Assembly: GCF_003112535.1 (NCBI RefSeq) | Contig: NZ_BEWA01000012.1 | Coordinates: 682,001 to 746,000, forward strand | DNA length: 64,000 bases | Direction of reading: 5' to 3' | Source of the DNA: Streptomyces rishiriensis | GTDB lineage: Bacteria > Actinomycetota > Actinomycetes > Streptomycetales > Streptomycetaceae | Shown here: positions 58,580-64,000 of the stretch, piece after piece | Position numbering within the stretch: the stretch's first letter is position 1 | Layout: each line of letters opens with the position of its first letter | Program-made: the position numbers and the translations under genes | The notes under the pieces: generated by a model | The model's input: the letters and a program-made list of their open reading frames with translations, nothing else | What the model was told of the DNA's origin: nothing | Database searches by the model: none

Positions 58580-58870
58580 TTACTTGGCCTTCTCGAGGAT
58601 CTCGACGACGCGCCAGCGCTTCGTGGCGGACAGCGGCCGGGTCTCCGCGAGGAGGACACGGTCGCCGACGCCCGCGGCGTTCTGCTCGTCGTGAGCCTTG
58701 AGCTTGTTCGTACGGCGGATGACCTTGCCGTACAGCGCGTGCTTCACACGGTCCTCGACGGCGACGACGACGGTCTTGTCCATCTTGTCGCTGACGACCA
58801 GACCCTCACGGGTCTTACGGAAGCCGCGGGCCTCGGTCGTGGTGTTCTCGGTCACGTTGCTCTCGCTCAT
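58580..58870 (-). CDS. rpsQ: Ribosomal protein uS17
   Basis: 96 aa OB-fold. KTREGLVVSDKMDKTVVVAV and GDRVLLAETRPLSATKRWRV are diagnostic. A 14-residue Ser/Thr/Glu N-terminus is longer than in E. coli. Last gene of the S10 operon. Confidence 0.98.
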   Translation of the reverse strand: MSESNVTENTTTEARGFRKTREGLVVSDKMDKTVVVAVEDRVKHALYGKVIRRTNKLKAHDEQNAAGVGDRVLLAETRPLSATKRWRVVEILEKAK

Positions 58871-59094
58871 CAGGCGCTCTCCACCGTCTCGATGCCCAGC
58901 TCGCGCTCACGCATCAGGGTGTAGATCCGCGCGATGTCCTTACGGACGGCCTTGAGCCGACCGTGGTTCTCGAGCTGACCCGTCGCCGCCTGGAAGCGGA
59001 GGTTGAACAGCTCTTCCTTGGCTTCGCGGAGCTTCGCAAGAAGCTCCTCGTCACCCAGTTCGCGCAGCTCGGACGCCTTGGTACCGGCCGACAT
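58870..59094 (-). CDS. rpmC: Ribosomal protein uL29
   Basis: 74 aa, two long helices. ELRELGDEELLAKLREAKEE and NHGRLKAVRKDIARIYTLMR. ATG at 59092-59094 overlaps the rplP stop (TGATG); a GTG one codon earlier is equally compatible. Confidence 0.97.
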   Translation of the reverse strand: MSAGTKASELRELGDEELLAKLREAKEELFNLRFQAATGQLENHGRLKAVRKDIARIYTLMRERELGIETVESA

Positions 59095-59513
59095 CACGCT
59101 TCACCTGCCTCGCGCTTGACGATCCGGCACTTCATCGGCAGCTTGTGGGCTGCGCGAGTCAGGGCCTCACGGGCGATCTTCTCGTTGGGGTAGGACAGTT
59201 CGAACATGACCCGGCCCGGGTGCACGTTCGCGATCCACCACTCCGGAGAACCCTTACCGGAACCCATGCGGGTCTCGGCAGGCTTCTTCGTGAGCGGGCG
59301 GTCCGGGTAGATGTTGATCCAGACCTTGCCGCCACGCTTGATGTGGCGGGTCATGGCGATACGGGCCGCCTCGATCTGGCGGTTGGTCACGTAAGCCGGC
59401 GTGAGGGCCTGAATGCCGTACTCGCCGAACGAGACCGTCGTACCGCCCTTGGCCTGACCACGGCGCTTCGGGTGGTGCTGCTTGCGGTGCTTGACCCTAC
59501 GGGGGATCAGCAT
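59094..59513 (-). CDS. rplP: Ribosomal protein uL16
   Basis: 139 aa. MLIPRRVKHRKQHHPKRRGQ and GKGSPEWWIANVHPGRVMFE are typical. It sits near the A site of the 50S. Five bases after rpsC. Confidence 0.98.
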   Translation of the reverse strand: MLIPRRVKHRKQHHPKRRGQAKGGTTVSFGEYGIQALTPAYVTNRQIEAARIAMTRHIKRGGKVWINIYPDRPLTKKPAETRMGSGKGSPEWWIANVHPGRVMFELSYPNEKIAREALTRAAHKLPMKCRIVKREAGEA

Positions 59514-59518
59514 GTCGG

Positions 59519-60352
59519 TCAGGCCTCCGTTCCGGTGCTCTCAGCCGGAGCGGCAGCCGCCGGAGCCTCGGCCTTGGGGGCCTCGGCGGCGGGAGCCTGC
59601 TGCGGCTTACGACCGCGACCGCCACGCTCGCCACCGCGGGCACCACGGCCGGCCGGGCGGTCAGCGCCGCCACGGGCCGGGCGGTTGCCCGCGCGGGCAG
59701 CAGCGTTCTCGGCGCGGACCTCGGCGATGTTCTTGACGTCGCCCTTGTAGATCCAGACCTTCACGCCGATGCGGCCGAAGGTCGTCTTGGCCTCGAAGAA
59801 GCCGTAGTCCACGTTCGCGCGGAGCGTGTGCAGGGGCACACGACCCTCGCGGTAGAACTCCGAGCGGGACATCTCGGCGCCGCCGAGGCGGCCACCGCAC
59901 TGGATCTTGATGCCCTTGGCGCCCGCCTTCATCGCCGACTGCATGCTCTTACGCATGGCGCGACGGAAGGAGACGCGGGAGGAGAGCTGCTCGGCGACGG
60001 CCTGGGCCACCAGCTGAGCGTCGACCTCGGGGTTCTTGACCTCGAGGATGTTCAGCTGGACCTGCTTCTTGGTCAGCTTCTCCAGGTCGCCGCGGATACG
60101 GTCGGCCTCGGCGCCGCGGCGGCCGATGACGATGCCCGGACGCGCGGTGTGGATGTCGACGCGGACCCGGTCACGGGTGCGCTCGATCTCCACCTTCGAG
60201 ATGCCGGCGCGCTCCATGCCGGACGTCATCATCCGACGGATGGCGACGTCTTCTCCGACGTATTCCTTGTACGACTTGTCGGCGTACCAGCGGGACTTGA
60301 AGTCCGTGGTGATGCCGAGCCGGAACCCATGCGGGTTAACCTTCTGGCCCAT
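59519..60352 (-). CDS. rpsC: Ribosomal protein uS3
   Basis: 277 aa. The KH domain (about 40-110; VIGRRGAEADRIRGDLEKLT) and the C-terminal S3 domain (GRLGGAEMSRSEFYREGRVP, YGFFEAKTTFGRIGVKVWIY) are followed by a Gly/Arg and then Ala/Pro/Glu tail of about 60 residues. It helps unwind mRNA at the entry channel. Confidence 0.98.
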   Translation of the reverse strand: MGQKVNPHGFRLGITTDFKSRWYADKSYKEYVGEDVAIRRMMTSGMERAGISKVEIERTRDRVRVDIHTARPGIVIGRRGAEADRIRGDLEKLTKKQVQLNILEVKNPEVDAQLVAQAVAEQLSSRVSFRRAMRKSMQSAMKAGAKGIKIQCGGRLGGAEMSRSEFYREGRVPLHTLRANVDYGFFEAKTTFGRIGVKVWIYKGDVKNIAEVRAENAAARAGNRPARGGADRPAGRGARGGERGGRGRKPQQAPAAEAPKAEAPAAAAPAESTGTEA

Positions 60353-60699
60353 TACCGGGATCCTTCCTTGCTGCTGAGGACCACGGTGATGTGGCTGGTC
60401 CGCTTGCGGATCCGGTACGCGCGGCCCTGGGCCCGCGGACGGAATCGCTTCAGGGTCGGACCCTCGTCGACGTACGCCTCGGAGATGAAGAGGCTGTCGG
60501 CGTCGGTGTGGTCGTAGTTGTGCGCGGCGTTGGCGATGGCGCTGTCAAGCACCTTGCCGACCGGCACGCTCGCGGCCTGCGGGGCGAAACGCAGGACCGC
60601 CTGAGCCTCCGTGGCGTCCATGCCACGGATAAGGTCCACCACCCGGCGGGCCTTCATGGGCGTGACGCGGATGTACCGCGCCTGGGCCCTGGCTTCCAT
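60352..60699 (-). CDS. rplV: Ribosomal protein uL22
   Basis: 115 aa. RYIRVTPMKARRVVDLIRGM and the exit-tunnel beta hairpin region VDEGPTLKRFRPRAQGRAYR are present; macrolide-resistance changes in other species map to this loop. ATG at 60697-60699 follows GGAAGGAC; an ATG ten codons earlier has a poorer ribosome site. Its TAA overlaps the rpsC ATG. Confidence 0.96.
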   Translation of the reverse strand: MEARAQARYIRVTPMKARRVVDLIRGMDATEAQAVLRFAPQAASVPVGKVLDSAIANAAHNYDHTDADSLFISEAYVDEGPTLKRFRPRAQGRAYRIRKRTSHITVVLSSKEGSR

Positions 60700-60740
60700 G
60701 GTTGTCCTTCCAGTGTCTGTCATGGTCATTCCACCCCGCG

Positions 60741-61022
60741 TTAGCGGCGCTTCGACTTCCGGTCGTCCTTGACGTGACCCCGGAAGGTGCGCGTCGGCGA
60801 GAACTCGCCGAGCTTGTGGCCGACCATCGACTCGGTGACAAACACCGGAATGTGGGTCTTGCCGTTGTGCACCGCGATCGTGTGGCCCAGCATGCTGGGA
60901 ATGATCATCGAGCGACGGGACCAGGTCTTGATGACGTTCTTGGAACCGGCTTCGTTCTGGGCGTCCACCTTCTTCACGAGGTGGTCGTCGACGAAGGGCC
61001 CCTTCTTGAGACTGCGCGGCAT
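60741..61022 (-). CDS. rpsS: Ribosomal protein uS19
   Basis: 93 aa. MPRSLKKGPFVDDHLVKKVD and SMIIPSMLGHTIAVHNGKTH, then GHKLGEFSPTRTFRGH. Located in the head of the 30S. Confidence 0.98.
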   Translation of the reverse strand: MPRSLKKGPFVDDHLVKKVDAQNEAGSKNVIKTWSRRSMIIPSMLGHTIAVHNGKTHIPVFVTESMVGHKLGEFSPTRTFRGHVKDDRKSKRR

Positions 61023-61034
61023 CTAAACCCGCTC

Positions 61035-61871
61035 CTAGCGCTTCTTGTTCGTCTTGCGGCGGCGGACGATGTACTTGTTCGAAGCCTTCTTCGGCGAACG
61101 AGTACGACCCTCCTTCTGACCCCAGGGGCTGACCGGGTGGCGACCACCGGAGGTCTTGCCCTCACCACCACCGTGGGGGTGGTCAACCGGGTTCATCGCC
61201 ACACCGCGAACGGTCGGGCGGACGCCCAGCCAGCGCTTGCGGCCGGCCTTGCCCCAGTTGATGTTGCTCTGCTCGGCGTTGCCGACCTCGCCGACCGTGG
61301 CGCGGCAGCGCTGGTCGACCAGGCGGATCTCACCGGACGGCATGCGGAGGTGGGCCATCGAGCCCTCCTTCGCGAGCAGCTGCACGGAGGCGCCGGCGGA
61401 GCGGGCGAACTTGGCGCCGCCACCCGGACGGAGCTCGATCGCGTGGATCGTGGTACCGACCGGGATGTTGCGGATCGCCAGGTTGTTGCCCGGCTTGATG
61501 TCGGCCCCGGGACCGTTCTCGACGCGGTCACCCTGCTGCAGGTTGCGCGGGGCGAGGATGTAGCGCTTCTCGCCGTCGGCGTAGTGCAGCAGCGCGATGC
61601 GCGCGGTGCGGTTGGGGTCGTACTCGATGTGCGCGACCTTCGCCGGCACGCCGTCCTTGTCGTGACGACGGAAGTCGATCACTCGGTAGGCGCGCTTGTG
61701 TCCGCCACCCTGGTGGCGAACGGTCACACGACCGGCGTTGTTACGGCCGCCCTTGCTGTGCAGCGGGCGGACCAGCGACTTCTCCGGCGTGGACCGCGTG
61801 ACCTCGACGAAGTCGGCGACGCTGGAGCCACGACGGCCCGGCGTAGTCGGCTTGTACTTGCGGATTCCCAT
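61035..61871 (-). CDS. rplB: Ribosomal protein uL2
   Basis: 278 aa. GIRKYKPTTPGRRGSSVADF begins it; NPVDHPHGGGEGKTSGGRHP near the C-terminus is the peptidyl-transferase-associated loop with its conserved His. Confidence 0.98.
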   Translation of the reverse strand: MGIRKYKPTTPGRRGSSVADFVEVTRSTPEKSLVRPLHSKGGRNNAGRVTVRHQGGGHKRAYRVIDFRRHDKDGVPAKVAHIEYDPNRTARIALLHYADGEKRYILAPRNLQQGDRVENGPGADIKPGNNLAIRNIPVGTTIHAIELRPGGGAKFARSAGASVQLLAKEGSMAHLRMPSGEIRLVDQRCRATVGEVGNAEQSNINWGKAGRKRWLGVRPTVRGVAMNPVDHPHGGGEGKTSGGRHPVSPWGQKEGRTRSPKKASNKYIVRRRKTNKKR

Positions 61872-61911
61872 TATTCAGTCCTCGTCCGATATCGGACGAT
61901 CCAGACCGCCC

Positions 61912-62331
61912 TCAGGCGGTCGGACCGCCGAAGATGTCGATACGGTCGCCCTCAGCAAGGGTCACGATCGCTCGCTTCGTGCCGGCGCGCTGACCGAAAC
62001 CGGTCTTCGTGCGCTTGCGCTTGCCGATGCGGTTGATCGTGTTGACCCCGGTGACCTTGACCGAGAAGACCGCCTGGACGGCCTGCTTGATCTGGGTCTT
62101 GTTGGCGTTCGGGTCGACGATGAACGTGTACTTGTTCTCGTCGAGGAGCGCGTAGCTCTTCTCCGACACGACCGGCTTCAGCAGGACGTCACGGGGGTCC
62201 GTGTACGCCTTGCTGGGCGCGGTGACGACGGTGTTCTTGCCCTCGGCCTCGTGGCGCTTCGCCTTGGCGACGCGCGCGGCCTTGGCGGCCTTGGCCGCCT
62301 TGGAGGCGATGCTCGGGTGACGCGTAGCCAT
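61912..62331 (-). CDS. rplW: Ribosomal protein uL23
   Basis: 139 aa. The L23 core starts at DPRDVLLKPVVSEKSYALLD (about 47); before it is an Ala/Lys-rich arm (SIASKAAKAAKAARVAKAKR) absent from E. coli. It forms the docking site for SRP and trigger factor at the exit tunnel. ATG overlaps the rplD stop by one base. Confidence 0.97.
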   Translation of the reverse strand: MATRHPSIASKAAKAAKAARVAKAKRHEAEGKNTVVTAPSKAYTDPRDVLLKPVVSEKSYALLDENKYTFIVDPNANKTQIKQAVQAVFSVKVTGVNTINRIGKRKRTKTGFGQRAGTKRAIVTLAEGDRIDIFGGPTA

Positions 62332-62990
62332 CAGGCGTCACTCCCTTCGGTGTCGTTGGCCTTGTTCGGGCCGGACACGAAGGACTCAAGAGCGGCCTGG
62401 GTGAAGACCACGTCGTCCGAGACGATCACGTCGTACGTGTTCAGCTGGCCCGGCTCCAGGATGTGCACCTGGGGCAGGTTGCGGGCGGACAGCCACGCGG
62501 CCTCGTCGGCACGGTCGACGACCAGGAGCAGGTTCTTGCGCTCCGAGATCTTGCCGAACAGCGAGCGAGCGGCCTTCGTGGAGGGGGTCTCGCCCTCGAT
62601 CACGCCGGAGACGACGTGAATGCGGTTGTGGCGGGCCCGGTCGGTGAGGGCGTGACGCAGAGCGGCAGCCTTCATCTTCTTCGGGGTCCGCTGCGAGTAG
62701 TCACGCGGCTGCGGGCCGTGGACGACGCCACCGCCGGCGAACTGCGGCGCGCGGGTCGAGCCCTGGCGTGCGCGGCCGGTGCCCTTCTGACGGTAAGGCT
62801 TCTTACCGCCACCGCGAACCTCGCCGCGGGTCTTGGTCTTGTGGGTGCCCTGACGGGCAGCCGCGTTCTGCGCGACGACGACCTGGTGGATCAGCGGGAT
62901 GCTGATCTTCTCCACGCCGAAGATCTCCGCGGGGAGCTCGACGCTACCGGTCTTCTCGCCTGCAGGCGAAAGGATGTCAACAGTGCTCAT
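62331..62990 (-). CDS. rplD: Ribosomal protein uL4
   Basis: 219 aa. The extended tunnel loop is GTHKTKTRGEVRGGGKKPYR and QKGTGRARQGSTRAPQFAGG. In E. coli L4 represses the S10 operon by binding its leader; that leader lies beyond this window. Confidence 0.98.
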   Translation of the reverse strand: MSTVDILSPAGEKTGSVELPAEIFGVEKISIPLIHQVVVAQNAAARQGTHKTKTRGEVRGGGKKPYRQKGTGRARQGSTRAPQFAGGGVVHGPQPRDYSQRTPKKMKAAALRHALTDRARHNRIHVVSGVIEGETPSTKAARSLFGKISERKNLLLVVDRADEAAWLSARNLPQVHILEPGQLNTYDVIVSDDVVFTQAALESFVSGPNKANDTEGSDA

Positions 62991-62998
62991 CGGTTACC

Positions 62999-63643
62999 TC
63001 AGGCCCCCTTGGCCGCGGTGCGGACCAGGACGAGGCCGCCGTTCGGACCGGGGACAGCGCCCTTGATGAGCAGCAGACCCTTCTCCGCGTCAACGGCGTG
63101 GACGGTCAGGTTCTGGGTGGTGACACGCTCGTTGCCCATGCGACCCGCCATGCGGAGGCCCTTGAACACGCGGCCCGGGGTGGCGCAGCCACCGATGGAA
63201 CCGGGCGAGCGGTGCTTGCGCTGGGTGCCGTGACCGGCGCCGAGGCCCTTGAAGTTGTGACGCTTCATGACACCGGCGAAGCCCTTGCCCTTGCTCTTGC
63301 CGGTCACGTCGACCTTCACGCCGGCCTCGAAGACCTCGGCGGTGATTTCCTGACCGAGCGTGTACTCGGCGGCATCGACCGTCCGGATCTCGACGAGGTG
63401 ACGACGGGGCGTGACGTCGGCCTTGGCGAAGTGGCCCTTGAGGGGCTTGTTCACCTTGCGCGGGTCGATCTCGCCGAAGGCGATCTGGACCGACTCGTAG
63501 CCGTCACTGTCGTTCGTGCGGACCTGGGTCACGACGTTGGGGCCGGCCTTGACGACGGTGACGGGAACAACGCGGTTGTTCTCGTCCCACACCTGCGTCA
63601 TGCCGAGCTTCTCGCCCAGGATGCCCTTGATCTGCTTAGCCAT
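62999..63643 (-). CDS. rplC: Ribosomal protein uL3
   Basis: 214 aa. KQIKGILGEKLGMTQVWDEN and the W-finger region GAGHGTQRKHRSPGSIGGCA, the latter reaching toward the peptidyl-transferase centre. Eight bases before rplD. Confidence 0.98.
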   Translation of the reverse strand: MAKQIKGILGEKLGMTQVWDENNRVVPVTVVKAGPNVVTQVRTNDSDGYESVQIAFGEIDPRKVNKPLKGHFAKADVTPRRHLVEIRTVDAAEYTLGQEITAEVFEAGVKVDVTGKSKGKGFAGVMKRHNFKGLGAGHGTQRKHRSPGSIGGCATPGRVFKGLRMAGRMGNERVTTQNLTVHAVDAEKGLLLIKGAVPGPNGGLVLVRTAAKGA

Positions 63644-63660
63644 TCTCAGATCACCAGCCC

Positions 63661-63969
63661 TCAGAGCTTGATCTCGATGTCGACACCGGCCGGGAGGTCG
63701 AGTCGCATCAGAGAGTCAACGGTCTTGGGAGTCGGGTCGAGAATGTCGATCAGGCGCTTGTGCGTGCGCATCTCGAAGTGCTCGCGCGAGTCCTTGTACT
63801 TGTGCGGCGACTTGATGACGCAGTACACGTTCTTCTCAGTGGGCAGCGGCACCGGGCCCGCGACCGACGCACCAGTACGCGTCACCGTCTCGACGATCTT
63901 CTTCGCCGAGCTGTCGATGACCTCGTGGTCGTAGGCCTTGAGCCGGATGCGGATCTTCTGTCCCGCCAT
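63661..63969 (-). CDS. rpsJ: Ribosomal protein uS10
   Basis: 102 aa. GQKIRIRLKAYDHEVIDSSA and SREHFEMRTHKRLIDILDPT are diagnostic. First gene of the S10 operon; S10 also joins NusB in transcription antitermination. Its promoter and leader lie to the right of the window; 31 bp remain after the ATG at 63967-63969. Confidence 0.98.
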   Translation of the reverse strand: MAGQKIRIRLKAYDHEVIDSSAKKIVETVTRTGASVAGPVPLPTEKNVYCVIKSPHKYKDSREHFEMRTHKRLIDILDPTPKTVDSLMRLDLPAGVDIEIKL

Positions 63970-64000
63970 GGCTACTCAGTAGTCCTGTCTCTTCTAACGC

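Noticed and set aside
1..64000. tRNA, rRNA, integrase, transposase or attachment sites
   Set aside because: Looked for CCA-ending cloverleaf-like runs, transposase motifs and long direct repeats; none was found by eye. A tRNAscan and ISfinder search would settle it.

Overview
The window is a GC-rich segment of a Streptomyces chromosome core. The case for the genus rests on recognisable developmental genes (bldM, whiD, an ECF sigma factor matching ShbA), GroEL1 with a His-rich tail, and actinobacterial gene sets such as guaB/guaB3, nnr/acpS and ribosomal operons without rpsD. I see no insertion sequence, prophage, CRISPR array, tRNA or rRNA. GTG starts, 1-8 nt gene overlaps and leaderless promoters are common.

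Layout. 1-4.8 kb: start of glpD, a nucleotide-sugar dehydrogenase-like protein lacking the expected catalytic residues, guaB3 (catalytic Cys replaced by His) and guaB. 5-7.4 kb: developmental block shbA, bldM (with a sigma-BldN-type promoter) and whiD. 7.4-13.1 kb: LysR regulator, MOSC protein, SDR enzyme, SnoaL-like protein, then groES-groEL1 under two CIRCE operators. 13.2-19.3 kb: two tandem deacetylase lipoproteins, a THUMP-like methyltransferase, an ECF42 sigma factor with its YciI partner, and an LCP cell-wall ligase. 19.4-24.5 kb: xylan use, with a secreted GH10-CBM2 xylanase, a LacI regulator and a GH3 glycosidase; similar operators lie in front of both enzyme genes.

24.5-25.3 kb is degenerate, with a probably frameshifted small membrane protein and a peptidoglycan-binding remnant. 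25.3-35.1 kb, mostly minus strand, carries t6A synthesis (tsaD, rimI, tsaB, tsaE) mixed with cell-envelope genes (alr, an L,D-transpeptidase), nnr and acpS. A 57-aa gene too short for most gene finders sits behind a perfect palindrome related to iron boxes. 35.2-38 kb is a coupled two-gene operon of unknown role: a helical-repeat-like protein and a membrane-anchored M16-type peptidase. 38-43.7 kb: glmS, coaA, a DUF389 membrane protein and glmM.

44-64 kb holds the translation gene clusters, nearly all on the minus strand: rplM-rpsI, truA, rplQ-rpoA-rpsK-rpsM-rpmJ-infA, map-adk-secY, the spc operon (rplO to rplN) and the S10 operon (rpsQ to rpsJ). Boundaries between these operons are marked by stem-loops. 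Statements about families come from general knowledge; no database search was run.
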